A stretch of 64,000 bases of DNA from Nocardioides alkalitolerans (GCA_038184435.1 CP116227.1:2633501-2697500); one strand, 5' to 3'. Positions 1-8,707 are shown, counted from the first letter of the stretch. The notes: generated from the letters alone by a model not told the origin. Made by a program: numbers and translations.

Positions 1-1230
1 TACGGGCGCGGGTCCCGGCTGCCCCGGTCCCCGCGGCCCGGTGACGACCACGTCCGCCGGGGTGCGCAGCGGCGGCGCGAAGGGCGTCGCCCCCGGGACC
101 ACCCCGGGCCGGTGCTCGAGCGAGGCGGTCTCGCCGACGAGCGCGGCCCGCTCCGCGGCGTACGCCGGCGTGAGCAGGTGGGCGAGCACCGCCGGGTCGG
201 CGCCGGAGCCGTAGTAGGCGTCGCGGTCGGCGAGCGCCAGCTTGAGCACCTCGATCACCGTGTGGGCGCCGAGGGCCGTCGACGGGTCGAGCTGCTCGTC
301 GGGCAGCCGGTCGAGGATCGCGAGGCACTGCAGCAGCACGGGCCCCTGGCTGGAGAAGCCCGCCTTGTGGACCGTCGTGCCCCGGAAGTCGAGCGTGAGC
401 GGCTCCGCGAGCCGCACGTGGTCCGCGGCGAGGTCGGCGAGCGCGAGCACGCCCGCGTGGTCGGTGCCCGACGAGTGCCGGTGCGACCGCGCCGCGCCTG
501 CGACGAGCGCCTGCCCGACGCGCCCGGAGCGCCACTCGTCGCGCGCCGCGCGGATGCGTGCGACCCGCGCGACCTCGTCGGTGCCGGCGCCGAGGGCCGT
601 CCCCGCCGCCACGAGGGCCCGCAGGGTCGCGGCGTAGGCCGGGTTGCGGACGACGTCGCCGGGCTCGGGCACCCGGCCGTCGACCAGCCACAGCGCGGCC
701 GAGTCGGGCCAGTGCTCGGTGAAGTGCTCCTGCATCGTCGCGAGGGTGCGGCACAGCTGGGCACCGGCGGGGTGCCCGTCCTCCAGGTAGTGGATCGCCG
801 GGGCGAGCACGTCGCCCAGCTCCCACGTGCCGTGGTCCTCGAGCAGTCCGAGGAGCGCCTCGACGGCGGCGGGGACGGCGGCGGCGAGCGCCCCGCTGCC
901 GGGCACGTCGGCGAGGCCCTCGGCCCGCAGGTGCTCGATCGTCGCCCCGGCCGGTGCCGGACCCTGCCCGTCGACGACCACGGGATCGGCTCCGGCCGGC
1001 GCCACGATGCCCATGAGGTCGCCGCCCGGGCCGTTGAGGTGCGGCTCCACGACGTGGAGCACGAAGGCGCCCGCCACGGCCGCGTCGAACGCGTTGCCGC
1101 CGCGCTCCAGCACCGACTGCGCGCTCGCCGCGGCGAGCCAGTGGGTGCCGGCCGCCATCCCGAACGACCCCGTGAGCGTGGGGCGCGTCAGGTCGGCGGG
1201 CGGCGGGGTGAAGGCGGTGGAGGAGCTCAT
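1..1230 (-). CDS. gamma-glutamyltransferase-family protein, 3' end beyond window
   Basis: The frame from ATG at 1230 stays open for 410 codons to the window edge, so only the N-terminal part is present. Residues about 20-60 (FGMAAGTHWLAA, ERGGNAFDAAVA, PHLNGPGGDLMG) are the conserved start of the gamma-glutamyltranspeptidase fold. The self-processing Thr lies in the missing C-terminal half, so activity cannot be judged. No signal peptide is visible, unlike classic periplasmic GGT, so a cytoplasmic GGT-like amidohydrolase is plausible. It lies downstream of amt behind a strong hairpin, so it may be a separate unit. Beside N-demethylase genes, a gamma-glutamyl-methylamide-type substrate is conceivable. 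That is inference. Confidence 0.82.
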   Translation of the reverse strand, partial: MSSSTAFTPPPADLTRPTLTGSFGMAAGTHWLAAASAQSVLERGGNAFDAAVAGAFVLHVVEPHLNGPGGDLMGIVAPAGADPVVVDGQGPAPAGATIEHLRAEGLADVPGSGALAAAVPAAVEALLGLLEDHGTWELGDVLAPAIHYLEDGHPAGAQLCRTLATMQEHFTEHWPDSAALWLVDGRVPEPGDVVRNPAYAATLRALVAAGTALGAGTDEVARVARIRAARDEWRSGRVGQALVAGAARSHRHSSGTDHAGVLALADLAADHVRLAEPLTLDFRGTTVHKAGFSSQGPVLLQCLAILDRLPDEQLDPSTALGAHTVIEVLKLALADRDAYYGSGADPAVLAHLLTPAYAAERAALVGETASLEHRPGVVPGATPFAPPLRTPADVVVTGPRGPGQPGPAPV

Positions 1231-1281
1231 CCGTCGAGCATGCCACCCGACCCCGACGGCCCCGCCGCCCTCCTCCACGGG

Positions 1282-1323
1282 CGCAGGGGTACGCCGCGGC
1301 CCGCGCCGCGCCGTACCCCTGCG
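1282..1323 (-). terminator. hairpin after amt
   Basis: Perfect 12-bp inverted repeat CGCAGGGGTACG (1282-1293) / CGTACCCCTGCG (1312-1323), starting 18 bp past the amt stop on the minus strand. There is no T-run. It would end amt transcription before the GGT-like gene. Confidence 0.6.
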
Positions 1324-1341
1324 GGTGTGTCGAGGGAAGGA

Positions 1342-2694
1342 TCAGGCCCGGGCCGACTCCTCCGCGGCGGCGGACTCCTTGGCCAGGGCCGCGATGCGGT
1401 CCGTGGTGGGCGCGCCGCCCGGACGCTCCGACCACGTCTGGCCGAGGCCGCCGCCGGAGCGCTCGATGTCGTAGGCGTTCTCCGCGTGCTGCGACAGGTC
1501 GAGCCCGGCGAGCTCGTCCTCCTCGCTGACCCGCAGACCGATCGTCTTGTCGAGCACCTTCGCGATCACCCAGGTCACGACGAAGGCGTAGCCGCAGGTG
1601 GCGCCGATGGCGACGACCTCGCGCCAGGCGATGTCCCAGCTGCCGCCGAACAGGACGCCCTCGATGCCGGCGGGCGAGCCCGAGAACCCGATGAGCACGA
1701 CGCAGAGCGAGCCGACGATGCCGCCCATGCCGTGCACGGCGAACGCGTCGAGGGTCTCGTCGACGCCCAGCTTGGTCTTCCAGGTGCAGGCCCAGGCGAC
1801 GAAGGCGCCCGAGGCGACGCCGACGACGATCGCGCCGAGGGAGTCCACCGCGTCGGCCGACGGGGTGATGCCGACCAGGCCCGCGATGATGCCGGAGGCC
1901 ATGCCGAGCGTGGTGGGCGCGCCGTCGCGGATCTTCTCGACGAGGCAGAAGCCGATCATGCCCGTCGAGCCGGCGATGAGGGTGGTGAGCACGGCGTACT
2001 GCGCCAGGAAGTTCGCGCCGCCCGCGGTGCCGCCGTTGAAGCCGAACCAGCCCATCCACAGCAGACCCGCGCCGAGGAGCACCAGCGGCAGGTTGTGGGG
2101 GCGGTTGCCCATGTTCTTGCGAGGACCGAGCACCATCGCGAGTGCCAGCGCGCCGAGACCCGCGGACATGTGGACGGCCGTGCCGCCGGCGTAGTCGTGG
2201 AGACCCAGGTCGTTGCGCATCCAGCCGCCCACGGTGCCCTCGCCGTCGTAGGCGAACACCCAGTGGCCGAGCGGGAAGTAGACGAGCGTGACCCAGATGG
2301 CGGAGAAGACGATCCACCCGCCGAACTTCATGCGCCCGACCGCGCCGGAGGCGACGATCGCGACGGTGATGGCGGCGAACAGGATGTAGAACGCGAACCA
2401 GTAGGGGTCGACGAGCTGGGCCTCGCCCGGGTCGTCGTAGATCCCCAGGAAGCCGAGGTAGCCGTCGGGGTTGCCGATGAGGCCGAGCCCGCCGACGGAG
2501 TCACCGACCACGAGGCCGTGGCCGAAGAGCACGTAGAGGACGGTGGTCGTGCCGAGCGTGCTCATCGTCATCATGATCATGCTGAGCGCGTTCTTGCTGC
2601 CCACCATGCCCCCGTAGAACAGGGCGATGCCCGGGAACATGATGATGACGAGCGCCAGTGCGGCGAGCATCCACGCGACGTCTGCTGCGGGCAT
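1342..2694 (-). CDS. amt: ammonium transporter (Amt/Rh family)
   Basis: Inner-membrane ammonium channel, 450 aa, about 11 helices. The conserved Asp-plus-His segment HDYAGGTAVHMSAG and the second pore His in AVHGMGGIVG match the AmtB twin-His pore. The C-terminal tail begins after KTIGLRVSEEDE, the usual GlnK-contact region. ATG at 2694 is chosen because GAAGGAG lies 6 nt upstream; the open frame runs further upstream into the N-demethylase gene but has no ribosome site. It follows the N-demethylase reductase/heme genes by 34 bp, so it probably belongs to their operon and takes up or recaptures ammonium. No glnK or glnD is adjacent. Confidence 0.95.
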   Translation of the reverse strand: MPAADVAWMLAALALVIIMFPGIALFYGGMVGSKNALSMIMMTMSTLGTTTVLYVLFGHGLVVGDSVGGLGLIGNPDGYLGFLGIYDDPGEAQLVDPYWFAFYILFAAITVAIVASGAVGRMKFGGWIVFSAIWVTLVYFPLGHWVFAYDGEGTVGGWMRNDLGLHDYAGGTAVHMSAGLGALALAMVLGPRKNMGNRPHNLPLVLLGAGLLWMGWFGFNGGTAGGANFLAQYAVLTTLIAGSTGMIGFCLVEKIRDGAPTTLGMASGIIAGLVGITPSADAVDSLGAIVVGVASGAFVAWACTWKTKLGVDETLDAFAVHGMGGIVGSLCVVLIGFSGSPAGIEGVLFGGSWDIAWREVVAIGATCGYAFVVTWVIAKVLDKTIGLRVSEEDELAGLDLSQHAENAYDIERSGGGLGQTWSERPGGAPTTDRIAALAKESAAAEESARA

Positions 2695-2728
2695 GCGGTT
2701 CTCCTTCTCGGGGGTGGAGCGGGGGGCT

Positions 2729-3769
2729 TCAGGGGGTCGGGGCCTGCGCGCGCAGCCACGCCGCTGCACGGTCGCGGTAGGTCGCGATGCCCTTGTAGTC
2801 GGCCATATCCTCGGGCAGCTCAGCGATCACGGCGGCTGCCCGCTCCCGCCACTCCTCGACGCGCGCGAGCTCGTCGAAGGGCAGCAGGTAGCTGCGGATG
2901 AGGAACATGACGGCGCCCGACTCGGGGAGTCGGACCAGGTGCTGCACCTCGGTGCGGAGGTGCACGAGACGCCCGAACGTCTCGTCGTCGACGGTCAGGA
3001 CCATCGGGCGGTCGGGACCCCACGCGGGGTAGGTCTCGGTGGAGACGTCGAGCCGGCGGTGCACGGTGAGGGTCCAGTTGGTGCGGCGGTAGGTCTCGTT
3101 GGGCTGGAGCCGCTTGATGAACTCGTGCGCCCGCGTGATGACGCCCTCGGAGTGGATCCGCGGCACGGGGCCGTGGATCTCGAGGAAGCTCATCCCGACG
3201 TCGAAGCCGAAGGACCAGTCGGCCGCGAAGGTGACCACGCCGGCGTCGCCCCACAGCACCCCGTCGCGCTCGTCGAGCAGCACGACGTCCTCCTGCACCT
3301 GCGCGGTGATCCAGCGCAGCGGCTCGTCCGGCAGGGTGCTCGCGTCGCCGAGCACGAAGGTGTGGTCGATGCCGAGCAGGTCGTTGCGCCACCGGTACGC
3401 CGCGCGCGAGCCCCCCTCGAGGTCGTCGAGCACCTCGAGCGTGAACGCGTCGGGCCGCGCCAGCGCCAGCTCGCGCATGAGGCAGAGCATCGCGTCCCAG
3501 CACGCCACGTCCATGTGGGGCAGCACCGCGTGGCGGGACGGGTCCCGCTCGAGGATCGCGGCCCGCTCGGCCAGCTCCTCGCCGTACGCGGAGTCGACGT
3601 CGACGACCGCCGCGCCCCACTGGCCGGCCGGGGTGGTGACGACGCCGCGCGCAGGCTCGACGTTGGTCGTGTAGCGGTAGGTCGGGTTCGGGAACGGGAA
3701 CGGGAAGCCGGCGACGAGGTCGGGCGCGGTCGTCGGGGCCGCCGGGGACAGGGTCGGGGGCGGGGTCAC
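2729..3769 (-). CDS. heme-dependent oxidative N-demethylase subunit (DUF3445), copy 2
   Basis: 346 aa protein of the DUF3445/HODM family, the heme-binding oxygenase component that N-demethylates small amines such as dimethylamine. Family landmarks are RYTTNVEPARG near residue 33, GIDHTFVLGDAS, FDVGMSFLEIHGPVPR, YRRTNWTL and the C-terminal ELPEDMADYKG. It starts at GTG, overlapping the reductase stop by 4 bp (GTGA), so it is translationally coupled to it. It is the terminal enzyme of the second of two complete tandem modules. It is clearly diverged from copy 1, which suggests a different substrate rather than a recent duplication. The substrate is not readable from sequence. Confidence 0.85.
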   Translation of the reverse strand: MTPPPTLSPAAPTTAPDLVAGFPFPFPNPTYRYTTNVEPARGVVTTPAGQWGAAVVDVDSAYGEELAERAAILERDPSRHAVLPHMDVACWDAMLCLMRELALARPDAFTLEVLDDLEGGSRAAYRWRNDLLGIDHTFVLGDASTLPDEPLRWITAQVQEDVVLLDERDGVLWGDAGVVTFAADWSFGFDVGMSFLEIHGPVPRIHSEGVITRAHEFIKRLQPNETYRRTNWTLTVHRRLDVSTETYPAWGPDRPMVLTVDDETFGRLVHLRTEVQHLVRLPESGAVMFLIRSYLLPFDELARVEEWRERAAAVIAELPEDMADYKGIATYRDRAAAWLRAQAPTP

Positions 3770-4758
3770 AGGGTCACCTCCAGGTGGGCGCGGCCGTCGG
3801 CCGCGGGCACGGCACGGGAGACGCAGGCCATGAGGCAGTCACCCGCGCCCCTCGTCTCCTCGTCGAGGAACAGGTCGCGGTGCAGCAGCGGGCTGCTCCC
3901 GGGAGCGACGTCGACGCGGCACTCGCCGCAGACGCCCTGGCGGCACAGGTTGGGCACGACGTGGCCGGCGTCCTCGAGCGCCTCGAGGAGGCTGGTGCCC
4001 GACGGGACCTCCAGCACCTCCCCGGCGACCCCCACCGTGAACGGGTCGCCCGGGTCCAGCGCCGCGACGCCGAACGGCTCGAGGTGCACCCGGCTGGACG
4101 GCCAGCCGAGCTCGGTCGCCAGGTCGACCACCGCGTCCATGAACCCGGCGGGACCGCAGGTGTAGAGGTGGGTCCCGAGCGGCTGGTCGGCGAGCCGCAC
4201 GACGAGGTCCTCGGCGAGGCCGGCCCGGTCGGCCAGGAACGTGACCCGGTCACCACCGAGCTCCTTGAGCTCGTCCACGTGGGCACCGTGGCCGTCGCGG
4301 AAGAGGTAGACCAGCTCCGCCTCCCGGCCCCAGCGCACGTGCGAGCGGAGGTGGGACAGCAGCGGCGTGATGCCGATGCCCGCGCCGACGAGCAGGTGCC
4401 GCGTGGCCAGGTGGACCGGCGCGAACGCGCTGCGGGGCGGGGTCGCGGTGACCCGGTCGCCGATCACCAGCTCGTGCACCCAGGCGGAGCCGCCGCCGGC
4501 CGTCCCGCCCTCGGCGACGGGCGCGCAGCGCAGCACCGAGATCGCGTAGTGCCGCGGGTCGATGCTCTCGCCGGTCAGGGAGTAGGCGTTGGCCGCGCGC
4601 CGCGGCCGGCCCTCCCCCGCCGGGACGTCGAGCACGAGGTGGCTGCCGGGCGTGAACGAGGGCAGGCGTCCACCGTCCGGCGCGGCCAGGGTGAGCGAGC
4701 GGATGCCCGGCACGGCGTCGTCGACAGCCGCGACGACGAGCTCGATCCGGGCATTCAC
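3766..4758 (-). CDS. PDR/VanB-type oxidoreductase, N-demethylase electron-transfer subunit, copy 2
   Basis: 330 aa reductase that passes NAD(P)H electrons to the heme subunit. Order of parts: flavin-binding barrel (NAYSLTGESID), nucleotide-binding domain (GAGIGITPLLSH, then YTCGPAGFMDAV), and a C-terminal plant-type [2Fe-2S] domain with CRQGVCGEC and a distal Cys in DCLMAC. This is the phthalate-dioxygenase-reductase order. GTG at 4758 overlaps the preceding DmmA-like stop (GTGA), and the 3' end overlaps the DUF3445 start in the same way. A longer upstream reading frame exists but would cover the whole DmmA-like gene, so it was rejected. Confidence 0.88.
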   Translation of the reverse strand: MNARIELVVAAVDDAVPGIRSLTLAAPDGGRLPSFTPGSHLVLDVPAGEGRPRRAANAYSLTGESIDPRHYAISVLRCAPVAEGGTAGGGSAWVHELVIGDRVTATPPRSAFAPVHLATRHLLVGAGIGITPLLSHLRSHVRWGREAELVYLFRDGHGAHVDELKELGGDRVTFLADRAGLAEDLVVRLADQPLGTHLYTCGPAGFMDAVVDLATELGWPSSRVHLEPFGVAALDPGDPFTVGVAGEVLEVPSGTSLLEALEDAGHVVPNLCRQGVCGECRVDVAPGSSPLLHRDLFLDEETRGAGDCLMACVSRAVPAADGRAHLEVTL

Positions 4759-5291
4759 GCGACCGCCCCCTCGGACGCCGGGGTCTCGGCGTCCACCATG
4801 AACCCGAGGTGCGCGCCGGACAGGCGGGACACGTGGGGGTAGACGAGCAGCCGCCGGTCGCAGCCCGCGCAGGGCACCACGGCGTCGATAGCGACGGCGG
4901 CGTGCGTCGTGGCGTCGCAGTGCACGCACCAGACGGCCCGCTCGGCGGTGTCGACGACCCCGAAGGTCATCTCGTCGTCCCCCAGCCCGGCCCGCACACC
5001 GACGGCGCGCACGGCGAGGCACTCCCGCGCCGTACCGGCCACCAGCACGCGGTGTCCCACCCGCGCCGCCGCGAGGTCGGCGCGCAGGGCGCCGACGGCG
5101 GCGTCGACGTCCCCGCAGTCGTGACGCCGTACGTCGCGCCCCGCCAGCGTCGTCGTCCACCGGTCGACGACGTCCCCGGCCCCGGGGAGCACGAGCAGCG
5201 AGAACACGCGACCGCGCGGGTCGGGCTCGGCAGCGGGCGCGGACGCGTCCCACGCCCAGCGCGGCACGCTGGTCTGGGTCATGCTGACCAC
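4755..5291 (-). CDS. DmmA-like zinc-ribbon subunit of N-demethylase, copy 2
   Basis: 178 aa small protein. The N-terminal two thirds resemble a flavodoxin-like Rossmann domain (VLVAGTARECLAVRA). The C-terminus carries a Cys4 zinc-ribbon pattern CVHC...CAGC followed by LLVYPHVSR. This layout matches what databases call dimethylamine monooxygenase subunit DmmA family. The subunit letters vary between sources, so no symbol is given. GTG at 5291 is used because GGGGGGATCGTC precedes it at ribosome-site spacing; ATG at 5282 is the alternative. First gene of the copy-2 module. Confidence 0.75.
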   Translation of the reverse strand: MVSMTQTSVPRWAWDASAPAAEPDPRGRVFSLLVLPGAGDVVDRWTTTLAGRDVRRHDCGDVDAAVGALRADLAAARVGHRVLVAGTARECLAVRAVGVRAGLGDDEMTFGVVDTAERAVWCVHCDATTHAAVAIDAVVPCAGCDRRLLVYPHVSRLSGAHLGFMVDAETPASEGAVA

Positions 5292-5433
5292 GACGATCCC
5301 CCCTCTCCACCTCGGCCGCCCCGGTCGGTGCCGTGGCGGGTAGTCGAACGTGACGGTGTTTCTCCCGGGTGTCCGCGGCGTTCCGCCGGACGCACGGGTG
5401 CGGTGATCCCTCTCACGACCGTCGTCACCGCGC
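5292..5433 (-). promoter_or_regulatory. gap between the two N-demethylase modules
   Basis: 142 bp without a gene. It holds a weak imperfect hairpin around 5372-5390 (TCCGCGGCG / CGCCGGA) and a TGACGGTG segment. It may both attenuate the copy-1 transcript and start copy 2. No clear -10 element was seen. Confidence 0.3.
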
Positions 5434-6468
5434 TCACGGGCGGGTCAGCCACGCCATGGCGGGCTCGCGGTAGTCGAGGAACCCCTTGTAGGCGGCCAGG
5501 TCCTCCGGCAGCTCGAGGACGACGCGCGCGAGCTGGTCACGCCACGCGGGCACCTGCCGGATCTCCTCCAACGAGGTCATGTGGGTGCGGATGTTGAACG
5601 TGACCGCCCCGGTCATCGGCAGCCGGATGAAGTGCTCGACCTCGATGCGCAGCTGGAGCCGGCCCCAGTCCTCCGCGGCGACCAGGGCGGGGATGTCGCC
5701 CGCCCAGGCCGGCAGCTCCTCGAGGCTGACGTCGAGCAGGCGGGAGCCGGAGGCCGACAGCGTCCAGTTGACGCGCCGGTAGACCTGGTCGACCGGCAGC
5801 CGGCGCAGGAACTGCTCGGCCCGCGACGTGATGCCCTCCCGGGTCAGCCGCGGCACCGGGTTGTGGATCTCCGCCATCGTCATCCCGACGTCGAAGGAGA
5901 CCGACCACGCGGCCGCGAACGTCACGAGCCCGGCGTCGAAGCAGAGCTCGCCGTCGCGCTCCTTGACGAGCAGGAGGTCGTCGGGGACCTCACGACCGAG
6001 GAACGTCATCGGGTCCCACGGCAGGCTGGCGGCGTCCCCGAGCACGAACGTCTGGTCGGTGCCGAGGGCGGCGTTGCGCCAGCGGAACCGGTCGGGGTCG
6101 CGGGGGTCCTCGTCGAGCCGCATGATCGCGGGGTACGACGCGGCCAGGTCCCGCAGGTAGTAGAGCAGCAGGTCCCAGCAGGCCGGCAGCATCCCGGGCA
6201 TGATCCGCACCCGGTGGGGATCGGCGTCGAGGATGCGGCGCCGCTCGGCCATGATCGCGCCGTACTCCTCGCCCCCGAGGTCGACGATCGTCGCGCCCCA
6301 CTCGCCCGCGGCGGTACGGCGCAGGAGACGCGCGGGCTCGACGTTGACGGAGTAGCGGAACGCGTCGAGGTCGTCCGGGAACGGCCACGGCAGGCGCGCG
6401 GTGTGCCCGCGCACGGGGAAGGCGGGGACGTCGGTGGCCGCGGTCGGGGCAGCGGGGGCGAGGGTCAC
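5434..6468 (-). CDS. heme-dependent oxidative N-demethylase subunit (DUF3445), copy 1
   Basis: 344 aa, the same family as the gene at 2729-3769. Shared landmarks: RYSVNVEPARL, GTDQTFVLGDAA, FDVGMTMAEIHNPVPR, YRRVNWTLS, ELPEDLAAYKG. It differs widely between these blocks (for example LPWDPMTFLGREVPDD), so the two copies are old paralogues. GTG at 6468 overlaps the upstream reductase stop (GTGA). Predicted cytoplasmic heme oxygenase converting a secondary or tertiary methylamine to the lower amine plus formaldehyde, using electrons from the adjacent reductase. Confidence 0.85.
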   Translation of the reverse strand: MTLAPAAPTAATDVPAFPVRGHTARLPWPFPDDLDAFRYSVNVEPARLLRRTAAGEWGATIVDLGGEEYGAIMAERRRILDADPHRVRIMPGMLPACWDLLLYYLRDLAASYPAIMRLDEDPRDPDRFRWRNAALGTDQTFVLGDAASLPWDPMTFLGREVPDDLLLVKERDGELCFDAGLVTFAAAWSVSFDVGMTMAEIHNPVPRLTREGITSRAEQFLRRLPVDQVYRRVNWTLSASGSRLLDVSLEELPAWAGDIPALVAAEDWGRLQLRIEVEHFIRLPMTGAVTFNIRTHMTSLEEIRQVPAWRDQLARVVLELPEDLAAYKGFLDYREPAMAWLTRP

Positions 6469-7487
6469 AGGTCCACCTCGATGTCGTCGTCGGCGCGGGC
6501 CGCGCGCGAGACGCAGGCCAGCATGCGGTCGCCGCACTCCTTGGCGGCGTCGGACAGCACGAGGTCGCGGTGCTCGACCGCGCCGCGGCGTACCGGCACC
6601 TCGCACTCGCCGCAGACACCCTGGCGGCAGAGGTTGGGCACGGCGCGACCCGTCGCGAGCAGGGCCTCGAGGAGGCTGGTGCCGGGCGGTACGGCGATGC
6701 GCTCGCCCGTCGACGCCAGCGTGGCGGTGAAGGGGACGCCCGGGTCGAGCTCGGGCGCCGTGAACCGCTCGAGGTGCACCCGGTGCTCGGGCCAGCCGGC
6801 GGCGCGGGCCGCGTCGACGTATGCCTCGAGCATGGGCACCGGGCCGCACGCGTAGGCGTGGGTGCCGAGCGGCTGGTCCGCGAGACGGGCGGCGAGGAGG
6901 GCGGCGGTCGCCGCGACGGTCGTCGCCTCGTGCAGCGTCACGCCGTCGCGCTCCGCCAGTGCCCGCAGGTCGTCGAGGTGGGCGGCGTGGCCGGGACGGT
7001 GGGAGTAGAGCACCTCGACGCTCCCGCCCCAGCGCGCGATCGCGCGGGCGTGGGAGAGCACCGGCGTGACGCCGATTCCACCGGCGACGAGCAGCGCGTG
7101 GCGCTGGTCGTGGCGCGGGGCGAACGCGGAGCGCGGCCCCTCCACCTCGACGAGGTCGCCGGCCGCGAGCCCGTGCACCCACGCGGAGCCCTGGTCGCGA
7201 CGCAGCACCGAGATCGCGTACCGGCGCGGGTTGAACCCGTCGTCCGTCAACGAGTAGGCGTTCCGCTTCTCCCCCGGCCCGCCCGGGTCGGTCGTGAGCA
7301 CGACGTGCGCACCCGGCTCGTGCGGCGCCAGGTGGCCGCCGTCGGGGTCGACGAGCACGACGTGGCGGACGTCCGCGGTCAGCGCCCGCACCTCCGCGAC
7401 GCGGAGGAGCCGGGGACCGGTCCGGTACGCCGCGTGCTGGTGGGCCGCGTACCGCACGGGCGCCTCGGGAAGCAGCGTGGCGCTCAT
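6465..7487 (-). CDS. PDR/VanB-type oxidoreductase, N-demethylase electron-transfer subunit, copy 1
   Basis: 340 aa, with the same domain order as copy 2: flavin barrel with NAYSLTDDGFNPRRYAIS, nucleotide site GGIGVTPVLSH and ACGPVPMLEA, then a [2Fe-2S] domain with NLCRQGVCGEC and distal MLACVSRA. It has a longer N-terminus of about 20 residues (MSATLLPEAPVRYAAHQHA) absent from copy 2. ATG at 7487 overlaps the DmmA-like stop (ATGA), and the 3' end is coupled to the DUF3445 gene. Electron donor for copy-1 heme subunit. Confidence 0.88.
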   Translation of the reverse strand: MSATLLPEAPVRYAAHQHAAYRTGPRLLRVAEVRALTADVRHVVLVDPDGGHLAPHEPGAHVVLTTDPGGPGEKRNAYSLTDDGFNPRRYAISVLRRDQGSAWVHGLAAGDLVEVEGPRSAFAPRHDQRHALLVAGGIGVTPVLSHARAIARWGGSVEVLYSHRPGHAAHLDDLRALAERDGVTLHEATTVAATAALLAARLADQPLGTHAYACGPVPMLEAYVDAARAAGWPEHRVHLERFTAPELDPGVPFTATLASTGERIAVPPGTSLLEALLATGRAVPNLCRQGVCGECEVPVRRGAVEHRDLVLSDAAKECGDRMLACVSRAARADDDIEVDL

Positions 7488-8086
7488 GCGGCGGCCTGCT
7501 GGTCGGGCTCGGCGCCGGTGTCGGGCTCGGCGTCGGCGTCGGGCTCGGTGCCCGTGTCCGAGGCGAGAAAGCTGCCGCGCACGGCCGAGTGGTGGGGGTG
7601 GATCTCGAGCAGGCGCGCGCAGCCGGGACAGACGGCCGTGCCGCCCGGTTCACCGTGGAGGCGGTGGGTGGCGCGGCAGTGGGCGCAGTAGACCGGGAGG
7701 TCGGTGGGGCCCTCCGCGTCGACGACGAACGCCCGCAGCTCCGCCCCGCTCGCCCCGTGGGTGCGGCACCGGGCGAGGGCGAGGAGCACGTCGTGCTGGG
7801 GACCGACGACCATGATCCGCACGCCGATGCGCACGGCGTCGAGGGCGGCGACGACGTCCTCGTGGCCGCTCGCGAGGTCGTCCGCCACCACGAGGCGCGT
7901 CGGCACCCGACCCTCGGCCTCCCGCACCCAGGCTCCAGCGACCTCCGCCGTGCGGGGGTGGCCGCCGAGGGCGAGCACCAGCACGGAGGCCGCCGACGGG
8001 TCGACCGGCTCCGGCGCGGCCGGCCAGTGCGGCAGGCCGAGCGGGACCCCGGTCGCCGCGGTCGCCGCGATCTCCACCGTCGTCAT
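7484..8086 (-). CDS. DmmA-like zinc-ribbon subunit of N-demethylase, copy 1
   Basis: 200 aa. An N-terminal Rossmann-like part (VLVLALGGHPRTAEVAG, IMVVGPQHDVLLALA) is followed by the CAHC...CPGC zinc ribbon and LLEIHPHHSAVRG. Unlike copy 2 it ends in a low-complexity acidic tail of Asp-Glu-Pro-Ala repeats (about residues 180-195). It lies 10 bp after the cupin gene and overlaps the reductase by 4 bp, so all four genes form one operon. Family assignment rests on layout and neighbours. Confidence 0.75.
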   Translation of the reverse strand: MTTVEIAATAATGVPLGLPHWPAAPEPVDPSAASVLVLALGGHPRTAEVAGAWVREAEGRVPTRLVVADDLASGHEDVVAALDAVRIGVRIMVVGPQHDVLLALARCRTHGASGAELRAFVVDAEGPTDLPVYCAHCRATHRLHGEPGGTAVCPGCARLLEIHPHHSAVRGSFLASDTGTEPDADAEPDTGAEPDQQAAA

Positions 8087-8096
8087 CGGGGCCCGG

Positions 8097-8480
8097 TCAG
8101 AGCAGGTCGGCGTTGCGGTCGCCGGCGTAGAACGCCAGCGCGTAGGACGGCGTCGAGAACGCGATGCGCGACCCCTTGGGGAAGAAGATGGCGTCCTTGG
8201 CGCGGGCCACCGTCTTCTGGCCCGTGTCCACGTTCTCGAGGAGGAACTCGCCCTCGAGGACGACCTTCATCTCGTCGTACTCGTAGAGGTACACCAGCGG
8301 CTCGTCCGTGTGCTTGAGCTCGAAGAACCCGGAGCACATGCTGCTGCCCTCGGGGTTCTCGTAGACGTCGCCGATGTACCCCTCGCACGCGGGGTACTCC
8401 TCCATCCGCGGCAGGCCCTTCCACGCCTCGGACGTGACGAGGAAGGGGGCCGTGGCGGGTGCGTCGGGGGTAGTGGTCAT
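8097..8480 (-). CDS. small cupin-domain protein
   Basis: 127 aa single-domain cupin resembling EutQ/DUF861-type cupins: YEYDEMKVVLEGEFLLEN forms the first cupin motif and KDAIFFPKGSRIAFSTP the second. ATG at 8480 is preferred because GGAG lies about 10 nt upstream; the in-frame ATG at 8498 has no ribosome site. First gene of the N-demethylase operon, 10 bp before the DmmA-like gene. It could sense or bind an amine or formaldehyde adduct, or be an accessory stability factor. Function unproven. Confidence 0.8.
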   Translation of the reverse strand: MTTTPDAPATAPFLVTSEAWKGLPRMEEYPACEGYIGDVYENPEGSSMCSGFFELKHTDEPLVYLYEYDEMKVVLEGEFLLENVDTGQKTVARAKDAIFFPKGSRIAFSTPSYALAFYAGDRNADLL

Positions 8481-8667
8481 CTGAGCCGCTCCGATCATGC
8501 GAGGAAACGTTGTCTGCTCAGATGAAACTCAGCGGGTGTTTCGAGGGTCGCGGGGTTGCGTAACGATCGCGTGACGCCCGGGCCCGGCGGGGCACTGGCC
8601 GACCCGAGCCCCGGGGGCCCGTGGGGGCCGGAGAAAGAAAACGCGGACGGGACCCGGCCCGGGACAG

Positions 8668-8707
8668 GAAAACGCGGACTCCCCGGGGCCTCCGGTCCGC
8701 GTTTTTC
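8668..8707 (-). terminator. hairpin with T-rich side downstream of the ABC/cox operon
   Basis: GAAAACGCGGAC (8668-8679) pairs over 11 bp with GTCCGCGTTTTT (8695-8706). On the minus strand the stem is followed by a GCGTTTTCC stretch. It lies about 235 bp past the ABC ATPase stop, so it is a candidate terminator for that operon. Confidence 0.45.

Noticed and set aside
112..2901. Very long plus-strand open frame (929 codons) over the GGT-like and amt region
   Set aside because: Arg/Gly/Asp/His-rich translation without motifs; it is the antisense frame of real minus-strand genes, a usual effect of high GC.
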